Shown here: positions 32,530-40,832 of the stretch, piece after piece
Layout of the letters: each line of letters begins with the position of its first letter
Numbering within the stretch: the first letter of the stretch is position 1
Assembly (NCBI RefSeq): GCF_020866845.1
Contig: NZ_CP086594.1
Location: 434,001-498,000 of the forward strand
From: Sphingomonas radiodurans
GTDB taxonomy: Bacteria; Pseudomonadota; Alphaproteobacteria; Sphingomonadales; Sphingomonadaceae
DNA: 64,000 nucleotides
Direction of reading: 5' to 3'
Program-made: the position numbers and the translations under genes
The notes under the pieces: generated by a model
The model's input: only the letters and a program-made list of their open reading frames with translations
Database searches by the model: none
What the model was told of the DNA's origin: nothing

Positions 32530-33069
32530 TTAGGACGCCTGGAATACGCCGCAAGCGATGCGCCCGCCGCTGTTACCCGACGGATCGGTCTTCAGATCGT
32601 CCGGACCGGCGTGGATGACGAAGGCCGCACCATCGGGGTCCAAAAGGCCGGCCATCGTTGCGCCGGGAATCGTTGTCGCGACCGTGCCGCGGCCGGCGGA
32701 GTCGACGATGAGGTTGGGCACGTCACCCTGATGCGGCCCTTGCGGGTTCATCGTGCCGTGCTTCATGCTGGTCGGGTTCCAGTGGCCGCCAGCCGTTTCG
32801 AAGCCGGGCGCGTCGCAGCGGCCCGTGGTGTGAGCATGCGCGCCGTGCGTGCCGGCGGGCATGTCCTTGGCGTCGACGGTGAAGCGCAGGCCGCCCGAAA
32901 CCTCCGTCGCGGTGGCGCGGCCAACGTCTGCACCGGCGGCCGTACGCAGCATTGCGACGGCGCTGGCGCCGCCTGCGACCGGCATTCCCGTCTCGAGCTT
33001 GCCTTCATTGCAGCCGGCAAGCGCGAGCGCGCACATTCCAAGACCCGTAGCGACTGATAGACGCAGCAT
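32530..33069 (-). CDS. sodC: Lipoprotein Cu/Zn superoxide dismutase
   Basis: A 179-residue Cu/Zn SOD that removes superoxide in the periplasm. A lipoprotein signal ends in LALAGC (Cys at about residue 20). Metal-ligand motifs HAHTTGRCD, GGHWNP and FVIHAGPDD are present, with the disulfide cysteine near the C-terminus (RIACGVF). I chose the ATG at 33069 because it gives the lipoprotein signal and has GGGAG upstream. An EcfG-type promoter lies 25-49 bases before it, placing it in the general stress response. Confidence 0.92.
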   Translation of the reverse strand: MLRLSVATGLGMCALALAGCNEGKLETGMPVAGGASAVAMLRTAAGADVGRATATEVSGGLRFTVDAKDMPAGTHGAHAHTTGRCDAPGFETAGGHWNPTSMKHGTMNPQGPHQGDVPNLIVDSAGRGTVATTIPGATMAGLLDPDGAAFVIHAGPDDLKTDPSGNSGGRIACGVFQAS

Positions 33070-33093
33070 CACATTCTCCCGTTTCGACAAGGC

Positions 33094-33118
33094 AACGAGC
33101 GCGTCCCGTTGGGGTTCC
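33094..33118 (-). promoter_or_regulatory. EcfG-type promoter of sodC
   Basis: On the minus strand GGAAC is followed after exactly 16 bases by CGTT, the consensus of EcfG (general stress response) promoters in alphaproteobacteria. The -10 element ends 24 bases before the sodC ATG, leaving room for a start site and the GGGAG ribosome site. The locus coding for EcfG itself is at 49893-50627. Confidence 0.7.
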
Positions 33119-33121
33119 GGC

Positions 33122-33574
33122 TTATTGCGGGCGCGCAAGCATCAGTGCGGCGCGCGTCGTGCGGCACACGATCTCATCGCGCTGATTCAGCCCGATATGT
33201 TCGAAGGTGACGATCCCCTGCCCCGGCCGCGATGTCGACGGGCGAAGCGCCTTCACTTCGGTCTCGACGCGGATCGTATCGCCGGCGAATACCGGCTTGG
33301 GGAATACAGTCTCGCTCATCCCCAGATTCGCCACCGTGGTGCCGAAGGTCGTATCCTGCACGCTGAGCCCGATCACAAGGCCGAGCGTGAAGAGCGAATT
33401 GACGAGCGGCTTTCCGAACTCGGTCGTCGCGGCATAGGCATGATCGATGTGCAGCGCCGCCGGATTGAAGGTTAGCGCGGAGAATAGCATGTTGTCGGCC
33501 TCGATCACCGTCCGCCGGATCTCGTGAACAAAGCGCTGGCCGACGGTGAATTGCTCGTACCACAGGCCAGCCAT
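33122..33574 (-). CDS. MaoC-like hotdog-fold dehydratase
   Basis: A 150-residue hotdog protein of the MaoC type. The hydratase-2 motif is seen in TFNPAALHIDHAYAATTEFGKPLVNSLFTLGL, where the Asp/His pair acts on enoyl-CoA substrates. Similar proteins include mesaconyl-CoA hydratase and enoyl-CoA hydratases. Its ATG overlaps the stop of the CDP-alcohol phosphotransferase gene (TGATG), suggesting co-translation, although a functional link is not obvious. Confidence 0.85.
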   Translation of the reverse strand: MAGLWYEQFTVGQRFVHEIRRTVIEADNMLFSALTFNPAALHIDHAYAATTEFGKPLVNSLFTLGLVIGLSVQDTTFGTTVANLGMSETVFPKPVFAGDTIRVETEVKALRPSTSRPGQGIVTFEHIGLNQRDEIVCRTTRAALMLARPQ

Positions 33575-34449
33575 CAGCGGCGCCCCGCGGCGGCGAGCGC
33601 GACCAGCTGGCGACACTGAGCGTGCTGGCGAACGACGCCGGCGACGAGCAGGACGTTGAGCACCGTCGCCTCGACGAGGAAGAACCAGAGCGGACTGCCG
33701 GCGATCATGCTGACCCCAAGGAGGATCGTGCGCGGATTGGCGCCGAGCGCGGCGGGAATGCCGAGGAATGACGGGCCGACATCGCGCGCGATCCGGGCGA
33801 GCCGCTGCCGTTCGGCAGGATCGGCTTCGGCGTATGTTACCAGCGCGTTGACCCGGGCGGTTGCGCCGGTGAGCAAATTCGATGCCGAGAGATAAAGCCG
33901 GGTGAGCACCCCGCCGACGCCGGTCGCCGCACTGGTATTGTGCTGGATCCACGGCACGCCATAGGCCCACCATTGATAACTGCGGCGCGAGCTTTCGGCG
34001 AAGACCGACTGCACCGCACGGGAGAGGCCGGCGGCGATTGCCAGCACCCACGCAGTCGCGCCGATGCTGTCGTCGAGCGCGCTCGCGAGCAGAAGATAAA
34101 GCGCGCCGTGGCCGAGATAGTCGCACATCCCGTCGACGACTTCGCCGCTGGGGCTGGCGCGGCCGCTCATCCGCGCGAGATCGCCATCGGCGCCGTCAAC
34201 GACATGCCATAGCAGATGCAGCATGAAGCCCATGCCGATCGCCGCAGGCGTGCCGACCCGGGCATAGAGCACGCCGGCCGCGATCACTAACCCTGCCCCG
34301 AAGATCGAGACCATGTTGGGCGTAACCGGTGTCGGCACGAGCGCCGTCGCCAGCCGCCGCGCCGCCGGATGATATACGGTACGGTTCAGAAAGCCCTGCA
34401 ATTCTCGCGGCTTTCCGGTAACGGCCGGTCGCAATTCCATCGTCGCCAC
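33574..34449 (-). CDS. CDP-alcohol phosphatidyltransferase family membrane protein
   Basis: A 291-residue integral membrane enzyme. The CDP-alcohol motif DG-x2-DG-x-AR-x8-G-x3-D-x3-D is present in VDGADGDLARMSGRASPSGE followed by VVDGMCDYLGH (about residues 85-115), with several hydrophobic helices after it. Such enzymes move a phospho-alcohol from a CDP carrier to an acceptor alcohol. It is divergent from inositol-phosphate synthase and close to a nucleotidyltransferase, so CDP-inositol is a plausible donor and an inositol phosphodiester or lipid a plausible product. That is inference from context. Confidence 0.85.
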   Translation of the reverse strand: MATMELRPAVTGKPRELQGFLNRTVYHPAARRLATALVPTPVTPNMVSIFGAGLVIAAGVLYARVGTPAAIGMGFMLHLLWHVVDGADGDLARMSGRASPSGEVVDGMCDYLGHGALYLLLASALDDSIGATAWVLAIAAGLSRAVQSVFAESSRRSYQWWAYGVPWIQHNTSAATGVGGVLTRLYLSASNLLTGATARVNALVTYAEADPAERQRLARIARDVGPSFLGIPAALGANPRTILLGVSMIAGSPLWFFLVEATVLNVLLVAGVVRQHAQCRQLVALAAAGRR

Positions 34450-34578
34450 TTTTCGCGTTCCCCTGCGTTACGCCTTAGCACCAGCACGCTTCGCTTGACA
34501 GGCGTCGCGCATCTGTCACCACGCTGCCATCTTACTGTCATCGCTGGGCACGGCACCGGCGTTTAGGGGTTCTTTCGA

Positions 34579-35682
34579 ATGACGATCAAGGTTGCGGTTA
34601 TCGGGATCGGCAATTGCGCCTCCAGCCTGGTGCAGGGGAAATATCATTATGCCTCCAGCAACACCTCACATGGTTTGATCCACGAGGACATCGGCGGCTA
34701 TCGCGTTTCGGACCTCGACTTCGTCGCGGCGTTCGACGTGGATTCGCGCAAGGTCGGGCTCGATCTGGGCAAGGCGATCTTCGCCAAGCCGAACTGCACG
34801 AAGGTGTTCCACGCCGACGTGCCGGAGACCGGCACGGTCGTGATGATGGGCGCGAAGCTCGACGGCGTCGCCTCGCACATGCTGCAGGCTGCCAACGACC
34901 GCGGCTTTGAGATCGACGACACGCGCGATGCCTCCAAGGCGGAGATCATTGCCGAGCTGAAGCGCACCGGCGCGGAGATCCTGGTGAACTTCCTGCCGGT
35001 CGGCAGTCAGGAAGCGACCGAATTCTATATGGAATGCGCGCTCGAGGCGGGCGTCGGCGTCGTCAATTGCATGCCAGTGTTCATCGCGAGCCGCCCCGAG
35101 TGGGAAAAGCGCTTCGCCGATGCGGGGCTCCCGATCATCGGTGACGACGTGAAGGCGCAGGTTGGCGCGACGATCGTCCACCGCGTGCTGTCGAACCTCT
35201 TTCGCCAGCGCGGTGTGACGATTGATCACACCTACCAGCTGAACACCGGCGGCAACACCGACTTCATGAACATGCTCGATCGCAACCGGCTGTCGAGCAA
35301 GAAGGAATCAAAGACCGAGGCGGTTCAGGCCGTACTCGCCGAGCGGCTGGCGGATGAGAACATCCACGTCGGCCCGTCGGATTACATCCCCTGGCTCCAC
35401 GACAACAAGCTGTGCTTCCTGCGGCTCGAGGGCAATCTGTTCGGCGACGTGCCGATGAACCTCGAACTTCGCCTGTCGGTCGAGGATTCGCCGAATTCCG
35501 CCGCAGTGGTCGTCGATGCGATCCGTTGCGTGAAGGTTGCGCTCGATCGCGGCACCGGCGGCGCGCTGACCGGCCCGTCGGCGTTCTTCTGCAAGCACCC
35601 GCCCGAGCAGTTCAACGATGACATCGCGGCGCAAATGACCGATGATTTCATCCACGCCGACGCGCGGCTCGCCGCCGAGTAA
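34579..35682 (+). CDS. Inositol-3-phosphate synthase
   Basis: A 367-residue NAD-dependent enzyme converting glucose-6-phosphate to inositol-3-phosphate. The nucleotide loop VIGIGNCASSLVQG is at residues 7-20, and NFLPVGSQEATEFYMECAL, VGATIVHRVL, QLNTGGNTDFMNM and SKTEAV carry the conserved active-site residues. It is of the bacterial/archaeal short type. Its stop is directly followed by the GTG of a nucleotidyltransferase gene, and it shares its promoter gap with the CDP-alcohol phosphotransferase gene. Confidence 0.94.
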   Translation: MTIKVAVIGIGNCASSLVQGKYHYASSNTSHGLIHEDIGGYRVSDLDFVAAFDVDSRKVGLDLGKAIFAKPNCTKVFHADVPETGTVVMMGAKLDGVASHMLQAANDRGFEIDDTRDASKAEIIAELKRTGAEILVNFLPVGSQEATEFYMECALEAGVGVVNCMPVFIASRPEWEKRFADAGLPIIGDDVKAQVGATIVHRVLSNLFRQRGVTIDHTYQLNTGGNTDFMNMLDRNRLSSKKESKTEAVQAVLAERLADENIHVGPSDYIPWLHDNKLCFLRLEGNLFGDVPMNLELRLSVEDSPNSAAVVVDAIRCVKVALDRGTGGALTGPSAFFCKHPPEQFNDDIAAQMTDDFIHADARLAAE

Positions 35683-36396
35683 GTGCGGGCGCTGATCGTT
35701 GCAGCCGGTTTCGGGAGCCGGCTGCGCAGCATTTCGCCATCCAAGCCGCTTACCGCCGTCGCAGGCACGCCGATGATCGCGCGTGTCATCGCGGCGGCCC
35801 GCGACGGCGGGGCGACTAGCTTCGCCGTAGTGACCGGGCATGAAGGCGAGCGGCTGACGTCATTCCTAAGTTCGCTCGATCCGGCGATTACCTGCGTTGC
35901 GACACCCGACTGGAGCCTTGCCAACGGCCATTCGGTGCTGACTGGCGCAGCGGCCATCGGACCCGAACCGCATCTGCTGATGATGGCGGATCACCTGTTC
36001 GATCCCGCAATCGTCGCGAAGACGATCGCTGCACCCGCGGCGGCGCTAACGCTGGCGGTGGATCGGCGGCTCGACAATCCGCTGGTCGACCTGGACGATG
36101 TGACGCGGGTGCGTACCGAGGGCAGCCGAATCGTATCGATCGGCAAGCATCTCGCGGATTACGACGCGTTCGATTGCGGCGTGTTCAAGGTCGACAAGCG
36201 CTTCCATGACGCGTTGCGGCGGTCGATCGCGCATGGCGGGGCCGGGTCGATCTCGTCCGGGGTCGAGGCGCTGGCGGTGACGGGCGGTGCGCGCGTGGTA
36301 GATGTCGGCGATACATGGTGGCTCGATGTCGACGATCCGCGCGCCTTGGCGCAGGCGGAGGCGGCGCTGGCACCGGTGCAGGCAGCGGTCGCCTAG
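35683..36396 (+). CDS. Sugar-phosphate-type nucleotidyltransferase, possible inositol-phosphate cytidylyltransferase
   Basis: A 237-residue NTP-transferase domain protein. The nucleotide loop IVAAGFGSRL (residues 5-14) is followed by SPSKPLTAVAGTPMI and the metal-binding MMADHLFD at about residue 105. The general fold is that of phosphocholine, mannose-1-phosphate and inositol-1-phosphate cytidylyltransferases. The GTG start abuts the inositol-phosphate synthase stop (TAAGTG), which argues that it acts on inositol phosphate. Substrate is inferred from context only. Confidence 0.83.
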   Translation: MRALIVAAGFGSRLRSISPSKPLTAVAGTPMIARVIAAARDGGATSFAVVTGHEGERLTSFLSSLDPAITCVATPDWSLANGHSVLTGAAAIGPEPHLLMMADHLFDPAIVAKTIAAPAAALTLAVDRRLDNPLVDLDDVTRVRTEGSRIVSIGKHLADYDAFDCGVFKVDKRFHDALRRSIAHGGAGSISSGVEALAVTGGARVVDVGDTWWLDVDDPRALAQAEAALAPVQAAVA

Positions 36397-36467
36397 CCAG
36401 CCAGCCGCCAATTTACACGCGTGTCAGCGGCGTTATGCTCCCTCGAAAATAATCAGGGAGAGACTCG

Positions 36468-37655
36468 ATGCGACAGCTTGCCGCGACCGCCGTTCTGCTC
36501 GCGCTCGCCGCGCCGGCTGCCGCTCGAACGATTGACGTCGCGCCGGGCGGGGATGCGCAGGAGGCGATCCAGCAGGCATTGCTCGATGCAAAGCCCGGCG
36601 ACGTGGTGGCGATTGCCGCGGGCCGTTATGCGTTGACCGACGGGTTGAGCCTCGACGTGCCGGGCGTGACGGTGCGCGGCGCCGGCATGGACAAGACGAT
36701 CCTGAGCTTCAAGGGTCAGCAAGGCGCCGGCGAGGGCTTGCTCGTCACGTCCGACGACGTGGTGCTGCGCGGCTTCGCGGTGGAGGACAGCCGCGGGGAC
36801 GGAATCAAATCCAAGGGCGCTGACCGCATCGTCTACAAGGACATTCGCGTCGAGTGGACCGGCGGGCCGAAGGAGACGAACGGCGCCTATGGCGTCTACC
36901 CGGTTGAGAGCCGCGGCGTGTTGGTCGATGGCGCGATCGTGCGCGGGGCGTCGGATGCCGGCATCTATGTCGGGCAGAGCGAGAACATCATCGTCCGCAA
37001 CTCGATCGTCGAATTTAACGTCGCCGGGATCGAGATCGAGAACAGCCGCCACGCCGACGTCGTCAACAACGTCGCCGAGCACAATACCGGCGGCGTGCTG
37101 GTGTTCGACCTGCCCAATCTGCCGCGCGGCAATGGCGGCGACGTGCGCGTTTACCAGAATGCGATCTCGGAAAACGACACCGCCAATTTCGCGCCCAAGG
37201 GCAATATCGTCGCGCAAGTGCCCAAGGGCACGGGCGTGCTGGTGATGGCCAATGACGGCGTGTTCGTCACTGGCAATGCGCTGGCGCAGCATGCCACCGC
37301 CAATGTGATGATCATCAGCTATCGCAACGCGTTCCAGGACGCGAAGTACAACCCGCTGCCGCGCAATGTGGTGGTGGCTCAGAACGCGCATGGCGCTGCG
37401 GGCTTTGCGCCGGGTGTGCCGGGCGGCGCGCAGTTGGCGACGGCGATGGGTGGGTCGATCCCGCCGGTGCTGTGGGACGGGACCGGCGACGCGGCACTGC
37501 TGACGGTGACCGACGCGAAGGTGTTGAGCCTCGGCCTGAAAGCTGGCGAGACCCCGGCGAACGCACGCCCCGCCCCGGCCGACCTCAATCGCGCGGTCGC
37601 GGCGATCCGCGGCCCGGTCGTGCTGCCGGCGGCGATGGAGGCGGCGGCGAAGTGA
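36468..37655 (+). CDS. Exported parallel beta-helix protein
   Basis: A 395-residue secreted protein with a signal peptide (about residues 1-19, LLALAAPAAA). Repeated strands such as LLVTSDDVVLRGFAVEDS, GIYVGQSENIIVRNSIVE and IEIENSRHADVVNNV describe a right-handed beta-helix as in pectate lyase-like proteins. It matches a family (TIGR03805, from memory) that occurs in two-gene pairs with the downstream type of haem protein. Its stop overlaps the GTG of that gene. The substrate, if any, is unknown. Confidence 0.85.
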   Translation: MRQLAATAVLLALAAPAAARTIDVAPGGDAQEAIQQALLDAKPGDVVAIAAGRYALTDGLSLDVPGVTVRGAGMDKTILSFKGQQGAGEGLLVTSDDVVLRGFAVEDSRGDGIKSKGADRIVYKDIRVEWTGGPKETNGAYGVYPVESRGVLVDGAIVRGASDAGIYVGQSENIIVRNSIVEFNVAGIEIENSRHADVVNNVAEHNTGGVLVFDLPNLPRGNGGDVRVYQNAISENDTANFAPKGNIVAQVPKGTGVLVMANDGVFVTGNALAQHATANVMIISYRNAFQDAKYNPLPRNVVVAQNAHGAAGFAPGVPGGAQLATAMGGSIPPVLWDGTGDAALLTVTDAKVLSLGLKAGETPANARPAPADLNRAVAAIRGPVVLPAAMEAAAK

Positions 37656-38707
37656 AGGGGATCGCCGCCCTGGTCGCGGCGGCGGCGCTGTTCGCGACCG
37701 CGGCGCTCGCGCGAGCACCGAATACGGCGGTGGTAAACGACTCGGCGATCCTGGCGGAGGATTACCCCCCTGCCCTGTCGGCGTTCGGCTTCTTCAGCGA
37801 CCTCAAGGCGCGCGTTCCGGCCGCGCGTGTCGTGGGCTATCAGCTGAACACGCCGCTCTTTTCCGATTACGCCGAGAAGCAGCGCTACCTTTACGTCCCT
37901 GCCGGGCAGGTTGCGCGATACGAGGCTGAGAACGTCCTCGCGCTGCCGGTTGGCGCGGCGCTGATCAAGACGTTTGGCTATGGCGCGGACGCGGCGTTCC
38001 GACCGATTGAGACGCGCGTGCTGCTGCATCGCGCGGCGGGGTGGGTCGCGCTGCCCTATGTGTGGAACGCCGACCTGAGCGATGCGACGCTGAAGCGGAC
38101 GGGGACACGCCTGCCGGTGACGTTCACCGAACCAACGGGCGCAACGCGGACGATCAGCTATGCCGTGCCGAACCAGAACCAGTGCAAGGAATGCCATGCC
38201 CTTTCGGGCGCGATCACGCCGATCGGGCCGACCGCGCGCAATCTGAACGATGATCGGCAACTGGAAGCTCTGGCCGCCGGCGGGATGCTCGATCGGGCGC
38301 CGCGCGATGCGCCGAGGCTGGCGCGGTGGGACGATGCCGCCGCACCGCTCGACGATCGGGCGCGGGCGTATCTCGAGACGAATTGCGCGCATTGCCATCG
38401 GCGCGAGGGGGCAGCGTCGAACTCTGGCCTGTACCTCGGCTGGCGCGAGCCCGACCGGGTGGCACGCGGCATCCTGAAGCGACCGGTCGCGGCCGGGCGC
38501 GGCGCGGGCGACCGCGACTTCGCGATCGATCCGGGGCACCCAGATCGCTCGATCCTGCTGTATCGCCTCGCTTCGATCGAGCCCGGGATTGCGATGCCCG
38601 AGGTCGGCCGCGCGACCACCCACGCCGAGGGTGTTGCGCTGCTGAGGAAATGGATCGCGGCGATGCCCGCTGAAAACGGATCGCAAGAGAAACAAGCGGC
38701 GCGCTGA
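37652..38707 (+). CDS. Exported dihaem c-type cytochrome-like protein
   Basis: A 351-residue protein with a signal peptide and two haem c motifs, CKECH at about residue 178 and CAHCH at about 245. It fits the SO_2930/HNE_0200-type family (TIGR03806, from memory) that is regularly paired with the beta-helix protein before it. It presumably moves electrons in the periplasm in a reaction shared with its partner. The GTG start lies within the partner's stop codon region (GTGA). Confidence 0.85.
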   Translation: MKGIAALVAAAALFATAALARAPNTAVVNDSAILAEDYPPALSAFGFFSDLKARVPAARVVGYQLNTPLFSDYAEKQRYLYVPAGQVARYEAENVLALPVGAALIKTFGYGADAAFRPIETRVLLHRAAGWVALPYVWNADLSDATLKRTGTRLPVTFTEPTGATRTISYAVPNQNQCKECHALSGAITPIGPTARNLNDDRQLEALAAGGMLDRAPRDAPRLARWDDAAAPLDDRARAYLETNCAHCHRREGAASNSGLYLGWREPDRVARGILKRPVAAGRGAGDRDFAIDPGHPDRSILLYRLASIEPGIAMPEVGRATTHAEGVALLRKWIAAMPAENGSQEKQAAR

Positions 38708-38742
38708 CCTGTTCTGCTCGCGTTGATCGAGGAGACCAGACG

Positions 38743-39228
38743 ATGACGCAGGCGCAGATCTATCGCGACCTCAAGGCGGATCACGACAAGCAGCGCGGGA
38801 TGCTGAAGGAACTTGGCGAACTGCGTGGTGACACGACGGTGCGCAAGCGCCTGTTCGAGACGTTCCGGCTCGAGCTGCAGAGCCACGCTGCAGCGGAGGA
38901 GGAATCCCTCTACGCAGTGATGCTGGGCAATCCCGAGCTGCGCGACGATGCGCGGCATTCGGTCGCCGAGCACAAGGAAGTCGACGACCTGCTCGGCGAG
39001 CTGATGGATCTCGATTTCGGCTCGGACGAGTGGGAGTCGAAGTTCTTCCACATGCGCCACCGCTACGAGCATCACATCGAAGAAGAGGAGGAGGAAATGT
39101 TCCCCGCCGCCGACGAAGCGCTCGGCGACGACGTTGAGGCGCAGATGGCCGCGACCTACGAGGAACGGAAGCCCGCGGAGCTCGAACTGGCGCGTGACAA
39201 CCCACCCGGCGGCGACGAGCGCGAATGA
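38743..39228 (+). CDS. Hemerythrin HHE domain protein
   Basis: A 161-residue helical protein with hemerythrin-type iron ligands: DHDKQRG at the start, SHAAAEEESLY near residue 46, the SVAEHKEVDD histidine and HRYEHHIEEEEEEMFP. Such proteins bind oxygen or protect against iron-linked or nitrosative damage. GAGGAGA precedes the ATG. The C-terminus is acidic. It lies in a plus-strand run before the UdgX gene, 17 bases apart. Confidence 0.9.
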   Translation: MTQAQIYRDLKADHDKQRGMLKELGELRGDTTVRKRLFETFRLELQSHAAAEEESLYAVMLGNPELRDDARHSVAEHKEVDDLLGELMDLDFGSDEWESKFFHMRHRYEHHIEEEEEEMFPAADEALGDDVEAQMAATYEERKPAELELARDNPPGGDERE

Positions 39229-39245
39229 TCGCGTCACGCTGACCG

Positions 39246-40646
39246 ATGCGGCTGGTTACTCTTTCCGCGCCGGACGATTTCGACGCTTGGCGCGATGCCG
39301 CGCGTGGCCTGCTCGCGGATAGCGTGCCGGCGGAGGACGTCGTGTGGCAAGTCGGCGCAGAGGCGGGCGATCTGTTTGCGGCGGTGGCCACCCCGCGCGC
39401 CGATCCCGTGGGACCGGCATTTAAGGTGCCGCGTGCTTTCCTCGATCTGGCGCGCAACGCCATCCTGCATCGCGATCCCGAGCGCTTCGCGTTGCTCTAC
39501 ACGCTGCTGGCGCGGCTGCGACGCGAGACCGGGCTGATCGAGGATCACGCCGATCCGTTGGTGCGGCGGCTGGAGGGGCTCGCGAAGCATGTCCGGCGCG
39601 ATATCCACAAGATGCGCGCGTTCCTGCGTTTCCGCGAAGTGATCGACGACGGCACCAGCCGCTATGTCGCGTGGTTTGAGCCCGATCATCATATCGTGCG
39701 CGCCAATGCAGCCTTCTTCGTCAACCGCTTCGCCAGCATGCATTGGTCGATCCTGACGCCCGAAGTGTCGTTGCACTGGGACGGCGCGGCGCTGAGCGAA
39801 GGCCCCGGTGCGCAGAAGAGCGATGCGCCCGAAGGCGATCCGATCGAGGAGGTGTGGAAGACCTATTATGCGTCGATCTTCAATCCAGCGCGCGTGAAGG
39901 TGAGCGCTATGCTGAAGGAGATGCCGCGGAAATACTGGAAAAACATGCCCGAAACCGCGCTAGTGCCGCAGTTGCTGGCGTCGGCGCAGGCGCGCGAGAG
40001 CGGGATGATCGCCAAGGCCCGTGACGAAGCGCGCACCGATCTGGGAGGCAATAGCCAGATCGCCTGGGAGGCGCTGCGCGAAGAGGCGATGGGTTGCACG
40101 CGCTGCCACCTCTACAAGCCGGCAACGCAGACCGTGTTCGGGCAAGGCCCGGTTTCCGCGAGCATCATGTTCGTCGGCGAGCAGCCGGGCGATCAGGAGG
40201 ATCTGGCCGGGCAACCGTTCGTCGGGCCGGCGGGGCAGGTATTCGATCGCGCTTTAGGCGAGGCAGGGATCGATCGTGGGGAGACCTACGTCACCAATGC
40301 GGTGAAGCATTTCAAGTTCGAGCCGCGCGGGCGGCGGCGCATTCACGCCAAGCCCGACGCTGGCGAGATCGAGGCGTGCCGCTGGTGGATCGACCAGGAG
40401 CAGATGCTCGTACGCCCGAAAGTGACGGTCGCGCTGGGGGCAACCGCGGCGCGATCATTGTTCGGCAAGGTGATGACGATCGGGCGTGAGCGCGGGAGGG
40501 CGTTGAAGCTGCCCGATGACGGTGGTGAAGCCTGGATCACGGTGCATCCGAGCTATCTGCTGCGGCTGCCGGACGAGGCGGCGCGCGTGAGCGAATTTGC
40601 ACGGTTCGTTGAAGATCTGAAGCTGGCGAAGGCGGCGGCGGCATGA
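39246..40646 (+). CDS. udgX: DUF4130-UdgX fusion, uracil-DNA binding protein
   Basis: A 466-residue two-domain protein. The N-terminal half (to about 250) is DUF4130, marked by WKTYYASIFNPARVK. The C-terminal half is a family 4-like uracil-DNA glycosylase: GEQPGDQEDLAGQPFVGPAG at about 311-330, the RRRIH loop with His367, and the HPSYLLR motif. In mycobacterial UdgX the equivalent histidine forms a covalent link with the abasic sugar after uracil removal. An iron-sulfur cluster is expected (CTRCHLYKPA is one part). Confidence 0.9.
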   Translation: MRLVTLSAPDDFDAWRDAARGLLADSVPAEDVVWQVGAEAGDLFAAVATPRADPVGPAFKVPRAFLDLARNAILHRDPERFALLYTLLARLRRETGLIEDHADPLVRRLEGLAKHVRRDIHKMRAFLRFREVIDDGTSRYVAWFEPDHHIVRANAAFFVNRFASMHWSILTPEVSLHWDGAALSEGPGAQKSDAPEGDPIEEVWKTYYASIFNPARVKVSAMLKEMPRKYWKNMPETALVPQLLASAQARESGMIAKARDEARTDLGGNSQIAWEALREEAMGCTRCHLYKPATQTVFGQGPVSASIMFVGEQPGDQEDLAGQPFVGPAGQVFDRALGEAGIDRGETYVTNAVKHFKFEPRGRRRIHAKPDAGEIEACRWWIDQEQMLVRPKVTVALGATAARSLFGKVMTIGRERGRALKLPDDGGEAWITVHPSYLLRLPDEAARVSEFARFVEDLKLAKAAAA

Positions 40647-40650
40647 CCTT

Positions 40651-40752
40651 CTCCCCTCCCGCTCACGGGAGGGGTCGGGGGAGGGTGTGTCCGGAAGCGC
40701 GGTCGCCAGTGGACAGCCCCTCCCCTAACCCCTCCCGCAGGCGGGAGGGGAA
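40651..40752. repeat. Family B repeat, inverted pair
   Basis: Arms CCCCTCCCGCTCACGGGAGG-GG followed by GGGGAGGGTGTGTCC and the opposite GGACAGCCCCTCCCCTAACC-type arm face each other between udgX and the DedA gene. The arms match those on either side of the DUF559 gene at 13834-14316, but here they enclose only about 20 bases and no coding sequence. Confidence 0.75.
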
Positions 40753-40832
40753 CAGATGCGGGCCCTCCCACAAGCGGGACGGGAATTTGAGACGATTGAC
40801 CACCTCGCCGCCTTCCCGCAGAGGCGCTGCCC

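Noticed and set aside
34495..34523. TTGACA as -35 of the inositol-phosphate synthase promoter
   Set aside because: No convincing -10 element at 16-18 bases; left unassigned.
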